Shown piece after piece: positions 33,554-44,230 of a stretch of 64,000 bases of DNA. The stretch is from Belliella buryatensis (GTDB lineage Bacteria; Bacteroidota; Bacteroidia; Cytophagales; Cyclobacteriaceae), in contig NZ_FZOK01000010.1 in assembly GCF_900188245.1 (NCBI RefSeq), forward strand, positions 1 through 64,000. The letters run 5' to 3'. Within the stretch, counting starts at the first letter, position 1, and every line of letters begins with the position of its first letter. The notes beneath the pieces are model-generated. The model did no database searches, was not told where the DNA came from, and saw only the letters and a list, made by a program, of their open reading frames with translations. The position numbers and the translations under genes were made by a program.

Positions 33554-34483
33554 ATGAATAACAATGAAGAACATTTTTTGGGAGTGGATGTTGGAGGCAC
33601 TCATCTCAAGATTGGCTTGGTAAATCGAAATGGAGAAATAGTCTCCTTTGACAAAGAAGATACCACGCCTTACAGAGATGACCCAAGAGGTTTCAACGCT
33701 TGTTTTATTGAGGGCGTTGGCAAATATCTGCAAAAATATCCTCAAGTAAAGAAAGTTGGAATTGGTCTTCCGGGTTTGATCTCAAAAGACCGAACGACCA
33801 CACTAGAAATCCCAGCAATACCAGCTTTAAATGGTTTCAATCTGAAGCAAGGACTTTTGGACGCATACCCTGATAAGAAATTCTACTTAGAAAATGATGC
33901 AGCAGCAGCGGCACTTGGTGAGTTTCGCTATGGTAAAGGCAACCCTTCACCAAACTTCCTCTTCATTACAATGGGGACAGGTATTGGCAGTGCTATGATT
34001 ACAGATGGAAAAGTTTTCAAAGGTTCTAGGGGCAATGCAATGGAAATGGGGCACATGCTTTCTAGAGGAAATGAAGCACTTGAACGCATCATCGGTAGAG
34101 ATGGAATTCTAAGAATTATGGATAGAATGATTCGAGCATATCCAGATTTAGCAGGGGAGGAGTTGATCGGTCAGGAATTGGGGACACATCTGCTTGTGGA
34201 TACTGCCAAAAAAGGAAATCAAGTTTCTATTATGGTCTTTGAGGAAGTGGCTAGAGTTCTAGGAGAGGCCATTGTCTCAGCGATCAGAATTTTGGATGTC
34301 ACAGAAGTGTATTTTGGAGGAGGAATTTCTGCAGGATTGGAATTTATGATGCCTGCTTTAGACAAGACAGTAAGGCAATTCTTGACAAAGTACTATGTAG
34401 AAGACCTTAAATTAATGAAGGCCACACTTGAAAATAATGCTGGTACGCTAGGAGCTGCCGCGCTTTGTTTTCTAGAAGATTAA
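33554..34483 (+). CDS. ROK family sugar kinase (glucokinase-like)
   Basis: This 309-residue ASKHA-fold protein of the ROK family has the phosphate-1 motif DVGGTHLKIGLVN (about residues 10-22), the catalytic-base region ENDAAAAALGE and the phosphate-2 loop GTGIGSAMITDGK. ROK kinases phosphorylate glucose or other sugars with ATP. The usual zinc-binding CxCGxxGC cluster after GH is absent; the sequence there reads GHMLSRGNEALE. It has no DNA-binding domain, so it is an enzyme rather than a repressor. The sugar is not known. A strong hairpin follows the stop. Confidence 0.82.
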   Translation: MNNNEEHFLGVDVGGTHLKIGLVNRNGEIVSFDKEDTTPYRDDPRGFNACFIEGVGKYLQKYPQVKKVGIGLPGLISKDRTTTLEIPAIPALNGFNLKQGLLDAYPDKKFYLENDAAAAALGEFRYGKGNPSPNFLFITMGTGIGSAMITDGKVFKGSRGNAMEMGHMLSRGNEALERIIGRDGILRIMDRMIRAYPDLAGEELIGQELGTHLLVDTAKKGNQVSIMVFEEVARVLGEAIVSAIRILDVTEVYFGGGISAGLEFMMPALDKTVRQFLTKYYVEDLKLMKATLENNAGTLGAAALCFLED

Positions 34484-34505
34484 TAACCCTATTTAGAAAA
34501 AAAAT

Positions 34506-34536
34506 TAATCCCCATGAAAATTGTTTTCGTGGGGAT
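34506..34536 (+). terminator. Intrinsic terminator after the ROK kinase gene
   Basis: AATCCCCATGAAAA pairs with TTTTCGTGGGGATT (one G-T wobble) around a three-base loop, followed by TTT. Confidence 0.75.
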
Positions 34537-34587
34537 TTTCATTTACTTGATCTTTTTTATTTCTCAATATAATACGAAATAAAACCA

Positions 34588-34980
34588 TCAAGGATTCAAT
34601 CTACTAATGGTAATCTCACTCACTTTATTGATCGCATTAAGTCTAAACATGACCTTAAGTGGTGATATTTCGGAGTCATAATTATCACAGTTTTCACTGG
34701 GTTCAAGAAAGTAAAAAAAATAACTCTGACTTTTATCTACCAACATCACTCGATCAGGTCTTCCGAAAGTTTTGATTAGATTTTGATTGTTTACACCCAA
34801 AAAGTCATTTTTGATACGTTGAATTTCATCAATTTGCTGTATTCGTAAACCTTTACAGCCATATCTGTCATTTTTCCAATTATCAAGGTTCAGTGTTTCC
34901 ACTTCCAATTTTCCAGAACAAGCTGAGAATAGAATTGCTAAGAAAAAACTATACACCAAGAAAACAGAGGGTTTATGCAT
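34588..34980 (-). CDS. Small lipoprotein, possibly BamE/OmlA-like
   Basis: This 130-residue lipoprotein has a lipobox (LFSAC). The mature part has a pattern seen in BamE/SmpA-like folds: a helical KNDFLGVNNQNLIKTFGRPD followed by strands YFFYFLEP and a final FRLNAINKVSEI. In such proteins this fold contributes to outer-membrane assembly; here the match is by pattern only. The start overlaps the end of the upstream AGMO-like gene by eight bases, indicating coupling. Confidence 0.55.
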   Translation of the reverse strand: MHKPSVFLVYSFFLAILFSACSGKLEVETLNLDNWKNDRYGCKGLRIQQIDEIQRIKNDFLGVNNQNLIKTFGRPDRVMLVDKSQSYFFYFLEPSENCDNYDSEISPLKVMFRLNAINKVSEITISRLNP

Positions 34981-36223
34981 GTTGGGATTGATTTTTGACT
35001 GTTTGCTGAAAGGACTTTAATGCCCATCCATTTTTCCAAAGCCAAAAGTACGAGCTCAAAAGGTACATAGAAAGCGAGAATAGAATTATATTTTCGGTAA
35101 CCAGCTCTCTAGCGATATACCATATAGTCAAGCTCATCAAGGCAATTCGGATGATTTCCTGAACATGATACCAGCGACTTTGTTCGAAAATCGCGGAGAA
35201 ACTCACCGTACTCCAAATAATCATTGCCGATAAACCTACCTTGAGCACCCAATCGAAATCCCCGAGATTGAAAAGGAAAAAAGCAGTAATCCCCATTAGA
35301 ATTACATATTGATAAAACACATAAAAATTTAGTGCTTGAGGGACTATAGTATCAAATTTCTTATGTTCCTTTGGAACATCCTTCACAGCCCGATAGCCTC
35401 CAAGATAATCTGGTAACCATCCAGGCTTATTGAATAGGTACCTGATTTTGTCGGACCAATTAGGAATTTGTGCCAATTCATTTTTCATATTGGCATAATG
35501 AGACAGGTTAACCCAAACAGGATTCCAGCTATTGACAGGTGTAGTGATACCATAAGTTGGTCTTTCTTCCTCTTCTTTGAATGTTCCAAACCACTTATCA
35601 AAGATGATAAATGTGCCTCCATGATTTTTGTCAATATACTTAGGGTTACGACCATGATGCACCCTATGATGTGAAGGCGTATTCATAAATTTTTCTAGAA
35701 AACCCATTTTATCAATAGCTTCTGTGTGAATCCAAAATTGATATAACAAATTCAACCCTGACACCAGCACAAGAGCAACTGGATTGAAACCAATGAATGC
35801 AAGCGGGAGATAAAACATAAAAGTCCAAATCGTCTGTGTAGAACTTTGTCTCAACGCAACCGACAGATTGTACTCTTCAGAGGAATGATGCACTACATGT
35901 CCTCCCCAAAAAAGGTTGATTTCATGTGACATCCTATGTGCCCAATAATAACAGAAATCATAAAGGAAGAATAATAATAGAAAAGTCCAGAGATTACTAG
36001 GAATATCAAGTATAGCAAACTTTTCGAAAAGTAAAGTATACACACCAATAGAAAGAATTTTCAGAAATACGCCTGTTACTTGAGACACAACTCCCAAATT
36101 GATATTGGTGATCGCATCATTCATGCGGTAACTTGGATTCTTTTGAAATCTCAAAACGATCAATTCAACTGCCATCAAAAGAAAATACATTGGAATGGCT
36201 ATGACTACAGGACTCAGATTCAT
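34973..36223 (-). CDS. Sterol desaturase-family hydroxylase, alkylglycerol monooxygenase-like
   Basis: This 416-residue integral membrane di-iron hydroxylase has the three His boxes of the fatty-acid-hydroxylase superfamily: HRMSHE, HVVHHSSE and HHRVHHGRN. The stretch NTPSHHRVHHGRNPKYIDKN, with the following IIFDKWFGTF, strongly resembles animal alkylglycerol monooxygenase (TMEM195), which cleaves ether lipids using tetrahydrobiopterin. About eight membrane helices are predicted. The C-terminal extension (about 260-416) adds further helices. Substrate assignment is inference; a lipid or carotenoid hydroxylase is the main alternative. It is coupled to the small lipoprotein downstream. Confidence 0.85.
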   Translation of the reverse strand: MNLSPVVIAIPMYFLLMAVELIVLRFQKNPSYRMNDAITNINLGVVSQVTGVFLKILSIGVYTLLFEKFAILDIPSNLWTFLLLFFLYDFCYYWAHRMSHEINLFWGGHVVHHSSEEYNLSVALRQSSTQTIWTFMFYLPLAFIGFNPVALVLVSGLNLLYQFWIHTEAIDKMGFLEKFMNTPSHHRVHHGRNPKYIDKNHGGTFIIFDKWFGTFKEEEERPTYGITTPVNSWNPVWVNLSHYANMKNELAQIPNWSDKIRYLFNKPGWLPDYLGGYRAVKDVPKEHKKFDTIVPQALNFYVFYQYVILMGITAFFLFNLGDFDWVLKVGLSAMIIWSTVSFSAIFEQSRWYHVQEIIRIALMSLTIWYIARELVTENIILFSLSMYLLSSYFWLWKNGWALKSFQQTVKNQSQHA

Positions 36224-36346
36224 CTTACTCTCAGTATTTTGGGGTTTATTAGGATAGAAAACTACTTATAAAAACTGAATAAACGAAGAATCTGTTTCGA
36301 TTTTGCTAAGCATAAATCTTTATATTAGCGCCTTAAATTGATTCAC

Positions 36347-36850
36347 ATGATGTATTATAGATTCGGAAAAGTATTCCATTTTCTCTCTGTATTGATTTTC
36401 GTTTTTGTATTCCTTTATATTTATGCTGCGCTCACTGATATTGTAGCTTATCAATTGGACGATTTGGGTGGCTTTGATAAGAGTATAGGGAAAGAGACAT
36501 TCTTCTACACTGGAATTGTGGTATTTGTTTTCCTCAATGTGCTGCTAGTCGTACCAGCTAAGATGATTGAAAATCAGAGTATCTCAAGTCTGAAGAGGAT
36601 ATTCCCCAAAGGAGAACCTTTAAGCGATTATATGATAGCCTGGATGTATAGTTTTGTAGGGATTATCAATATTTCCCTGATTATTATGACCTTTTTTGTC
36701 CATAGCATCAACAATCAAAACGAAATCAGTGCAGGAGAATTCAATTTCTTCTTTTATCTTATCCCTGTTTTATTTGTAATATGGATAGGAGGACTATTCT
36801 GGATTCTCATTCAAAAATTCAAAGAAGTACAAGCATCCAACAAAATCTAA
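36347..36850 (+). CDS. Four-helix membrane protein of unknown function
   Basis: This protein of about 167 residues has four predicted membrane helices (near residues 10-30, 55-75, 100-120 and 135-155). There is no recognisable domain. Start candidates are ATG at 36347 or the adjacent ATG at 36350; the frame itself opens at a TTG at 36338. It precedes parE by 33 bases on the same strand and may share a transcript with the topoisomerase genes. Confidence 0.7.
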   Translation: MMYYRFGKVFHFLSVLIFVFVFLYIYAALTDIVAYQLDDLGGFDKSIGKETFFYTGIVVFVFLNVLLVVPAKMIENQSISSLKRIFPKGEPLSDYMIAWMYSFVGIINISLIIMTFFVHSINNQNEISAGEFNFFFYLIPVLFVIWIGGLFWILIQKFKEVQASNKI

Positions 36851-36883
36851 TTAACTAACCCATCATAAAGTCATCAAGATCAA

Positions 36884-38776
36884 ATGGCAGAAAACGTTCA
36901 ATATACCGAAGACAGTATCAAATCCTTAGATTGGAGAGAGCATATCAGGCTAAGGCCAGGGATGTATATCGGCAAGTTGGGTGATGGTAGTGCTCAGGAT
37001 GATGGTATTTATGTATTGGTAAAAGAAATCCTCGATAACAGTATAGATGAGCACATGATGGGCTACGGGAGAACCATAGACATCAAAATATCCGAGCACC
37101 GGGTGGAAGTCAGAGACTATGGTCGTGGCATTCCACTTGGTAAAGTGATAGATTGTGTCTCCAAAATCAATACAGGGGGTAAATATGATTCAGGCGCCTT
37201 CCAAAAATCGGTAGGCTTGAATGGCGTTGGTACCAAAGCAGTCAATGCCCTTTCTGAATACTTCAAAGTACAGTCTTACAGAGATGGTGAAACCAAAGTA
37301 GCTGAGTTTGAAAAAGGAGTGTTGGTCAATGATCAAGCTGTCACCAAATCTTCGGATAGAAATGGAACTAAAATCATTTTCTCACCTGATAGCACTGTAT
37401 TCAAAAACTACCACTTTATTCCTGAATATCTAGAAAATCAAATCTGGAATTATGCCTTTTTGAATGCAGGACTTACTATTAATTACAATGGAAAAAAGTT
37501 CTATTCTGAAAAGGGACTTTACGATTTACTTCAAAGAAAGGTTGATGAAGATAGTGCCCGCTATCCTATCATTCACCTCAAAGGAAATGATATCGAAGTA
37601 GCAATCACCCATAGTAATCAATATGGTGAAGAATATTATTCTTTCGTTAATGGACAGTTTACTACCCAAGGTGGTACACATCTAGCGGCTTTTCGTGAGG
37701 CAATAGTCAAAACTGTACGAGAGTTTTATAAAAAAGACTACGATGCCTCTGATATAAGGCAAAGTGTAGTTGCCGCAATAGCTGTGAGGGTACAGGAGCC
37801 GGTTTTTGAATCTCAAACTAAAACCAAACTCGGATCTCAGACTATAGGACCCGATGGTCCTACTTTAAGAACGTTTGTCAATGACTTTCTTAAAGTCGAA
37901 CTAGATAATTACCTCCATAAGAATCCAACAGTTGCGGATGCATTATTGAAGCGGATTTTACAATCAGAAAGAGAGCGAAAAGAAATCTCTGGTATCAAAA
38001 AACTCGCAAATGAGCGTGCTAAAAAAGCTAACCTTCACAATAAAAAACTCAGAGACTGTAGGGTGCATTATGATGATGCAAAAAGCGATGAAGAAAAGAA
38101 AAATAACACCATGCTTTTCATCACGGAAGGAGATTCGGCTTCAGGTTCCATCACCAAATCCCGCGACGTACAGACTCAAGCTGTATTCTCTCTTAGAGGC
38201 AAGCCTCTTAACTGTTTTGGAATGACTAAGAAGGTGGTTTATGAAAATGAAGAATTCAATTTACTACAGCATGCTTTGAATATCGAGGATGGAATAGAGA
38301 ATCTTAGATATAGGAAGATTGTGATCGCTACTGATGCTGATGTTGACGGAATGCATATTCGCTTGCTGATCATGACATACTTTCTACAGTTTTTCCCTGA
38401 TTTGGTCAAAAATGGGCATTTATATATTTTAGATACTCCACTATTCCGAGTAAGAAATAAGAAAGAAACCATTTATTGTTATACCGATGAAGAACGTCAG
38501 CGAGCAATTCATAAACTAGGCAAGACTGCTGAAATAACCCGATTCAAAGGTTTGGGTGAAATTTCCCCAGGAGAATTTGGAACATTTATCGGAGAAGATA
38601 TTCGTTTGGAACCGATTATTCTGAATAAAGAAACTAAAATTGCTGATTTATTAGGCTTCTACATGGGTAAGAATACTCCTGATAGGCAAAACTTTATAAT
38701 CGATAATCTCAAGATTGAAAAGGATATCGTTCATGATGACCCTACTAACGAGGAAGATGAAAACGAAGCGGCTTAA
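36884..38776 (+). CDS. parE: DNA topoisomerase IV subunit B
   Basis: This 630-residue GHKL ATPase and TOPRIM subunit powers decatenation of replicated chromosomes with ParC. Motifs are [10 protein letters not shown], the Asn-containing [29 protein letters not shown] (ATP lid) and the TOPRIM elements EGDSASGS and DADVDGMHI. Length is short, as for ParE rather than GyrB with insertions. It is followed after 28 bases by parC. Confidence 0.92.
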   Translation: MAENVQYTEDSIKSLDWREHIRLRPGMYIGKLGDGSAQDDGIYVLVKEILDNSIDEHMMGYGRTIDIKISEHRVEVRDYGRGIPLGKVIDCVSKINTGGKYDSGAFQKSVGLNGVGTKAVNALSEYFKVQSYRDGETKVAEFEKGVLVNDQAVTKSSDRNGTKIIFSPDSTVFKNYHFIPEYLENQIWNYAFLNAGLTINYNGKKFYSEKGLYDLLQRKVDEDSARYPIIHLKGNDIEVAITHSNQYGEEYYSFVNGQFTTQGGTHLAAFREAIVKTVREFYKKDYDASDIRQSVVAAIAVRVQEPVFESQTKTKLGSQTIGPDGPTLRTFVNDFLKVELDNYLHKNPTVADALLKRILQSERERKEISGIKKLANERAKKANLHNKKLRDCRVHYDDAKSDEEKKNNTMLFITEGDSASGSITKSRDVQTQAVFSLRGKPLNCFGMTKKVVYENEEFNLLQHALNIEDGIENLRYRKIVIATDADVDGMHIRLLIMTYFLQFFPDLVKNGHLYILDTPLFRVRNKKETIYCYTDEERQRAIHKLGKTAEITRFKGLGEISPGEFGTFIGEDIRLEPIILNKETKIADLLGFYMGKNTPDRQNFIIDNLKIEKDIVHDDPTNEEDENEAA

Positions 38777-38804
38777 TAATAAATACCATAAAGAGTAACA
38801 ACGG

Positions 38805-41417
38805 ATGAGTGATCATATCAACGATAAACCAGAAGAAAACGGAGATTCCCTTCATGAATCCATTCCTGTTACAGGAATGTATAAAGAGTGGTTTTTAGAT
38901 TATGCTTCTTATGTGATTTTAGAAAGAGCTGTCCCTGCTATAGAGGATGGTCTTAAACCTGTACAGCGAAGAATCCTTCATGCCATGAAGGAAATGGATG
39001 ATGGACGATTCAATAAAGTAGCCAACATCATTGGGCAGTCCATGCAATATCATCCACATGGGGATCAGTCTATTGGAGATGCAATTGTGAATTTGGGTCA
39101 AAAAGAGCTTCTGATCGAAACCCAAGGTAATTGGGGAGATATTCGTACAGGAGATGGTGCTGCGGCTTCTAGATATATAGAGGCTAGACTTTCTAAATTT
39201 GCTCTTGAAGTAGTCTTCAATCCCCAAACTACCGAGTGGCAACTTTCTTATGATGGAAGAAAAAAAGAACCTGTAACCCTTCCAGTTAAATTTCCATTAT
39301 TGCTTGCCCAAGGTGTTGAAGGAATTGCAGTAGGTTTATCTACAAAAATTCTCCCACATAACTTTATTGAGCTAATTCATGGCTCCATAGCTATTCTTCA
39401 AGGAGAACGAACTAATATCTTACCTGATTTTCCTACAGGAGGTATGGCTGATTTCTCCGAATACAACGAGGGGCTCCGTGGTGGTAAAATCAAGGTTAGA
39501 GCAAGAATTGAAGAAGGAGATAATAAAACTCTTTTAATCAAAGACATACCTTTTGGTACAACTACCAATTCTCTGATAGATTCCATCATCAAAGCAAATG
39601 ATAAAGGGAAAATCAAAATAAAGAAAGTCGTAGATAATACAGCGGCAGAGGTGGAGATTGCTATTCAGTTAGCACCAGGTCAGTCACCTGATATGACTAT
39701 TGACGCACTGTATGCATTTACAGATTGTGAGGTCAGCATTTCACCTAATGCGTGTGTAATTATTGCTGATAAGCCGGTATTCCTTTCTGTGAATGATATT
39801 TTGGAATACAATACCAAGCAGACAAGGGCGCTGTTAAAGAAGGAGCTTGAAATCCGTAAGGCTGAGTTGATGGAGAAGCTTCTTTTCTCGTCATTAGAAA
39901 AAATATTTATAGAGAACCGAATCTATAGAAATATAGAAGAATGTGAAACTTGGGATGCAGTAATTGAGACCATTGATCGTGGTTTGGATCCCTTTAAGCC
40001 AGATTTTTACCGTGAGATTGTCACAGAAGATATTGTTAGATTAACGGAAATCAAGATTAAGAGAATTTCCAAATTCGATGCATTCAAAGCAGATGAATTG
40101 ATGCGTAAGCTTCAGGAAGAGCTCAAGGAGGTGAATTACAACCTCAAGCATCTGACGGATTACGCCATCAAATATTACGAAAACTTACTTACCAAGTACG
40201 GAAAAGGCAGAGAGCGTAAAACTGAAATCAGAACATTTGACCAAATCGAAGCTACCGTAGTGGCTGCAAATAATGCCAAACTTTATGTCAATAGAGCAGA
40301 TGGTTTTGTGGGTTATGGATTGAAAAAAGACGAGTTTGTTTGTGACTGTTCTGATTTGGATGATGTCATTGTAATCAGGAGAGATGGTAAATGTGTCGTT
40401 ACTAGAATCCAGGAAAAAGGCTTTGTTGGCAAAGACATCCTCTATGTTGGTATATTCCGCAAAGGCGACGAGCGCATGGTCTATAACTTGATCTATCTCG
40501 ATGGAGGCTCCGGCAGGGCAATGGTGAAGCGATTCCAAGTGCTCGCAGTGACGCGAGATAGGGAATATGAATTAACCAAAGGAACGAAGGGGTCTAAAGT
40601 GCTTTATATGACGGCTAATCCCAATGGTGAAGCTGAAATAGTCACAATCTACCTAACACAAGGGGCAAAGGCTAGAGTAAAGGTATTTGACTTCGACTTT
40701 AGCACAATTGAGATCAAAGGCAGGGGAGCAGGTGGGAATATCCTGACCAGGTACCCGATAAGAAAAGTCCAATTAAAAATGGAAGGTGTCTCAACACTAG
40801 GAGGTCTTGATGTTTACTATGATCCTGCAATTGGCAGACTGAATACAGACCAAAGAGGAAACTTAGTAGGTAATTTCTTGGGTGATGATAGAATCTTGGT
40901 ATGTTATAAAAATGGTGAATATGAATTGACCACTTTCGAGTTGACCAATAGATATGAAGCTCAAAATGTGCTCTTGATCGAAAAGTTTGATGCACAGAGA
41001 ATAGTTTCTGCCATCTATTTTGACGGTGGTAGCAAGACTTACTTTGTCAAGAGATTCATGATAGAGACTTCTACAATCAACAAAAAATTCAATTTCATAT
41101 CAGACCATAGACAGTCCTACCTCAAGATTATCTCTACACACAAGCAACCACAAGTGAAAGCAACCTTACAAAAAGGTAAGGATAAAGAAGCTGTGGAGTA
41201 CGATTTAGATATGTTGATTGATGTCAAAGGTTGGAAGGCTGTTGGAAATAAGCTTTCTTCTCATCAAGTGATAGATTTGGAATTAATCGAGCCAATAAAG
41301 TCAACTTCTAGCAAAACAACTGAAAATAATGAACCAAATGATGATTCACTTGAAGTAGGTTCCACCATTGATCTAAAGGTAAACTATGATGACGAGGAGC
41401 AACTCGGCCTCTTCTAA
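38805..41417 (+). CDS. parC: DNA topoisomerase IV subunit A
   Basis: This 870-residue DNA breakage-reunion subunit has the catalytic Tyr124 in AASRYIEARLS, the winged-helix region QYHPHGDQSI and a C-terminal beta-pinwheel region (about residues 520-800). It works with ParE to pass one duplex through another. The C-terminal tail is acidic. The open frame of the following methyltransferase gene extends back into its 3' end, but the preferred start of that gene is 14 bases past the parC stop. Confidence 0.92.
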   Translation: MSDHINDKPEENGDSLHESIPVTGMYKEWFLDYASYVILERAVPAIEDGLKPVQRRILHAMKEMDDGRFNKVANIIGQSMQYHPHGDQSIGDAIVNLGQKELLIETQGNWGDIRTGDGAAASRYIEARLSKFALEVVFNPQTTEWQLSYDGRKKEPVTLPVKFPLLLAQGVEGIAVGLSTKILPHNFIELIHGSIAILQGERTNILPDFPTGGMADFSEYNEGLRGGKIKVRARIEEGDNKTLLIKDIPFGTTTNSLIDSIIKANDKGKIKIKKVVDNTAAEVEIAIQLAPGQSPDMTIDALYAFTDCEVSISPNACVIIADKPVFLSVNDILEYNTKQTRALLKKELEIRKAELMEKLLFSSLEKIFIENRIYRNIEECETWDAVIETIDRGLDPFKPDFYREIVTEDIVRLTEIKIKRISKFDAFKADELMRKLQEELKEVNYNLKHLTDYAIKYYENLLTKYGKGRERKTEIRTFDQIEATVVAANNAKLYVNRADGFVGYGLKKDEFVCDCSDLDDVIVIRRDGKCVVTRIQEKGFVGKDILYVGIFRKGDERMVYNLIYLDGGSGRAMVKRFQVLAVTRDREYELTKGTKGSKVLYMTANPNGEAEIVTIYLTQGAKARVKVFDFDFSTIEIKGRGAGGNILTRYPIRKVQLKMEGVSTLGGLDVYYDPAIGRLNTDQRGNLVGNFLGDDRILVCYKNGEYELTTFELTNRYEAQNVLLIEKFDAQRIVSAIYFDGGSKTYFVKRFMIETSTINKKFNFISDHRQSYLKIISTHKQPQVKATLQKGKDKEAVEYDLDMLIDVKGWKAVGNKLSSHQVIDLELIEPIKSTSSKTTENNEPNDDSLEVGSTIDLKVNYDDEEQLGLF

Positions 41418-41430
41418 TGATTTGAAAAAA

Positions 41431-42111
41431 ATGGATCAACAAGAAAAAGAGTTTTTGAAATACCTATCGGGGTACATCACGGCACATAAGTTGGAAATGA
41501 TGGAGCAAGTGATGGCCAGCAGAACTAGGTATTTTACAGTGATCCTTGAAGATATCTACAAGCCCCATAATGCATCAGCCGTTCTAAGGACGGCTGATTG
41601 TTTTGGCATACAAGATGTCCATATCATTGAGAAAATAAATCAATACAAAATCAATCCTTATGTTACGCGTGGAGCGGCACAATGGGTAGATATACATAAG
41701 TATTATAATCCTAACGGTTCAGCAGTTGACGATTGTTTTGAAAACCTAAGAAAAGAAGGTTATCAAATTTTCGCGACTAGTCCTCGAGCTGATAGCATCT
41801 CAATCGATCAATTGAATGCAAATCAAAAAACAGCACTTGTATTTGGCAACGAACATGAAGGTGTGAGTGAAGAGGTCATAGCTAAAGCGGATGGCTTAGT
41901 TCATATCCCGATGTTTGGATTCACTGAAAGTTTCAATATCTCAGTATCAGCATCCATTTTTCTATTTGATTTACAGCGAAAAGCAATGGCATTAAACATC
42001 CCTGATTTTTATATCACTGAAGCAGAAAAAGAAATCCTGAGATCTAAGTGGTATCGCGAAATCGTAAAAAACTCGGAAATTCACGAAAAGAAATTTTTTG
42101 ATTCAAAATAA
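41431..42111 (+). CDS. TrmH-family RNA 2'-O-methyltransferase
   Basis: This 226-residue SPOUT-class enzyme resembles TrmH, which methylates the 2'-O of G18 in tRNA. Family motifs are motif 1 DIYKPHNASAVLRTADCFG (about residues 38-56), motif 2 LVFGNEHEGVSEE and motif 3 IPMFGFTESFNISVSASI, where the knot binds S-adenosylmethionine. The open frame reaches back to 41386, inside parC, but the ATG at 41431 (MDQQEKEFL) begins where parC has ended. It is third in the parE-parC unit. Target tRNA versus rRNA is not decided by sequence alone, though the overall match is to TrmH. Confidence 0.87.
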   Translation: MDQQEKEFLKYLSGYITAHKLEMMEQVMASRTRYFTVILEDIYKPHNASAVLRTADCFGIQDVHIIEKINQYKINPYVTRGAAQWVDIHKYYNPNGSAVDDCFENLRKEGYQIFATSPRADSISIDQLNANQKTALVFGNEHEGVSEEVIAKADGLVHIPMFGFTESFNISVSASIFLFDLQRKAMALNIPDFYITEAEKEILRSKWYREIVKNSEIHEKKFFDSK

Positions 42112-42221
42112 AAAAACGATGCCATTCAGCTCCTCTTATGACAATACTAATATGTAAAATGGGCTCTAAACCAGTCAATATCCCAGAAAAAATTAGATAT
42201 CTATTTTTTCAAAAATAGTAT

Positions 42222-42260
42222 AAATAAAGAGCCATTCAGTAAATGAATAGCTCTTTATTT
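42222..42260. terminator. Bidirectional intrinsic terminator
   Basis: AAATAAAGAGC with a short interruption and ATTCA pairs with TGAAT and GCTCTTTATTT around the AGTAA loop. It lies between the converging methyltransferase and CocE-like genes. A second inverted repeat, AACACTA-ga-TAGTGTT (42263-42278), reaches the CocE-like stop codon. Confidence 0.7.
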
Positions 42261-42276
42261 ATAACACTAGATAGTG

Positions 42277-44151
42277 TTAACGCTTCACAATCGGTAAACT
42301 GATGCTACTAGGGTATCTACTAGAATGATGAATATTGTTTGTAGCTATAATTCCTTCTGTCTCGTCATAAGTATTGCCACCAGTATTCAGATTCCGATCA
42401 AACCTTGGGAAATTAGAGGATGATACTTCAATTCTGATTCTATGACCTTTTTCAAAATAATTTGACGTAGACATAGGGGTCATATTGACTTGATAAACTT
42501 TACCTTTTTCCATAAAAACTTCCTTTTCATAACCCTCTCTGTATCTTACTCTTTGGATAGTTTCGTCTAGGTTATAAGCTTTACCATCTGGATATACATC
42601 GATCAACTTGATCGTCAGATCTGTATCCTTCACATCAGTAGATAAGAACAATTTAGCCTCTATAAAGCCACTAATCTCTACACCTTCTGCTAACGGCTCG
42701 GTTGTGTAGACTAAGATATCATCTCTCAACTCCATTTCCTGCTGATCAAAAGAGCCACCCTGTACGGCATTTCCTGTACAACAAACATTTCCTCCGTAGG
42801 AAGTTACAGGATTCATAGGGTCATATTGAAAAGTATCAGGATTATCTCTTCCAGGCTTTTTGGTAGTCAAGATGCCATCTCCTAGTCTGCTATTTGCCTT
42901 ACCTTTGCTATCTAGAAAATAGGTGACCATTTGAGCTTCTTTTGGAGGCCAAGTATCTGATGATTGCCATTTGTTTGAGCCCATCGTAAAATACCTTACT
43001 TTTGGCATTTCTTCTTTGATTTTATTGGCTTCTTCTTTTAGCCAGAAATCAAACCATGCATAAGTCAATTCATTATAATTCAACCTAGCATCTCCTACGG
43101 ATCTTTCACCTACAATAGTATTTTCTGTAGCTCTGGTATAGGCACAATGAAGGGTAGGGGCAATGACTAAATATTGATTATCTCTGATTTTTGGATCCTT
43201 TGCATTATTACGGATATGATTGTACATGGCAAGATTAGGACTAGCAGCCACATCATACCAAGATACAAACCAAAAACCCGGCTTTTCAAAAGGCATATCA
43301 TCATGAAATAGTCCACCTTCATACCATTTTGGATCATTTGGCTTTCTGGTGATCATCTCTTCATAGATACCTTTAGGTCCGTTGACATTTTGGATAATAT
43401 CTTGAACTGGCAAGTGGCTCAAGCCTTCTTTCCAATCAACTCTAGGGTACCTAGGAGCCATATCATAAAATCTTTGTAATCGCTGCAAATCCTCCTGCTG
43501 AATCCCTTCAGGTAGTCTTGGTGCCATCGGATCATGCTGCGTACTGTATAACCAAGTCGTGAAAAGCATCTGACCTGCACCTCCTCGGTACCAATTGCCT
43601 TGCTCGTAATAATCACCAATCCTTCCCACACCTGCACCAAAACCCTGAGGAATCAAGGCTGTATGAGCTGGATGATCCAATGCCGCAACAGCCATTTGCC
43701 ACTCAGCAGTAGAAGAGCAGCCAATAGTACCGATCTTTCCATTGCTCCAAGTTTGTGAGGACATCCACTCCATGGCATCATAACCATCAGTCAATGGTGT
43801 ACCTAGGATATCCCATTCACCCTCAGAGAAAAAACGCCCTCTTTCATTTTGGACTACATAAGCATAACCTCTTTTCACAGCTTCTAAGGCTGTTTGCATG
43901 GTTCTAGTTACTAATTCACCATCTCTATAGGAATTGAAGTTGTATGGTGTACGAGAAAAAATAATAGGAACAGGCTGATCGCCCTTGGGTCTGTAAATAT
44001 CTGTAGCTAATCTTACGCCATCTCGCATAGGCATCATGACTTTTTGATCGATGACAGCAATTTCGTCTAACTGCTCTAAGATGGATTTCTCTTGAGCTGT
44101 GCTGACTCCCCAAACAAACAGGAACAACAATAGTAAGTGGAATTTTCTCAT
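42277..44151 (-). CDS. CocE/NonD family hydrolase
   Basis: This 624-residue exported hydrolase has a signal peptide (to about residue 20, GVSTAQ), an alpha/beta hydrolase domain with the family start [17 protein letters not shown], and a C-terminal jelly-roll X-Pro dipeptidyl-peptidase domain (about 400-600). The nucleophile elbow reads GCSSTAEW instead of the usual GxSYxG. Relatives include cocaine esterase and glutaryl-7-ACA acylases; the natural substrate is unknown. The frame opens eight codons earlier; the ATG at 44151 (MRKFHLLLL) is the signal start. Single gene. Confidence 0.87.
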   Translation of the reverse strand: MRKFHLLLLFLFVWGVSTAQEKSILEQLDEIAVIDQKVMMPMRDGVRLATDIYRPKGDQPVPIIFSRTPYNFNSYRDGELVTRTMQTALEAVKRGYAYVVQNERGRFFSEGEWDILGTPLTDGYDAMEWMSSQTWSNGKIGTIGCSSTAEWQMAVAALDHPAHTALIPQGFGAGVGRIGDYYEQGNWYRGGAGQMLFTTWLYSTQHDPMAPRLPEGIQQEDLQRLQRFYDMAPRYPRVDWKEGLSHLPVQDIIQNVNGPKGIYEEMITRKPNDPKWYEGGLFHDDMPFEKPGFWFVSWYDVAASPNLAMYNHIRNNAKDPKIRDNQYLVIAPTLHCAYTRATENTIVGERSVGDARLNYNELTYAWFDFWLKEEANKIKEEMPKVRYFTMGSNKWQSSDTWPPKEAQMVTYFLDSKGKANSRLGDGILTTKKPGRDNPDTFQYDPMNPVTSYGGNVCCTGNAVQGGSFDQQEMELRDDILVYTTEPLAEGVEISGFIEAKLFLSTDVKDTDLTIKLIDVYPDGKAYNLDETIQRVRYREGYEKEVFMEKGKVYQVNMTPMSTSNYFEKGHRIRIEVSSSNFPRFDRNLNTGGNTYDETEGIIATNNIHHSSRYPSSISLPIVKR

Positions 44152-44230
44152 AGGTATGATTTGGATTATTTTCAATACCTAAAATAGAGCTTTATTCCTG
44201 AAAAGTAGAATTCAATTTTATAAATGGACT

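Noticed and set aside
42201-42218. CTATTTTT-tc-AAAAATAG inverted repeat after the methyltransferase gene
   Set aside because: It is pure AT with a two-base loop and probably just a weak terminator component; the stronger hairpin at 42222-42260 explains termination.
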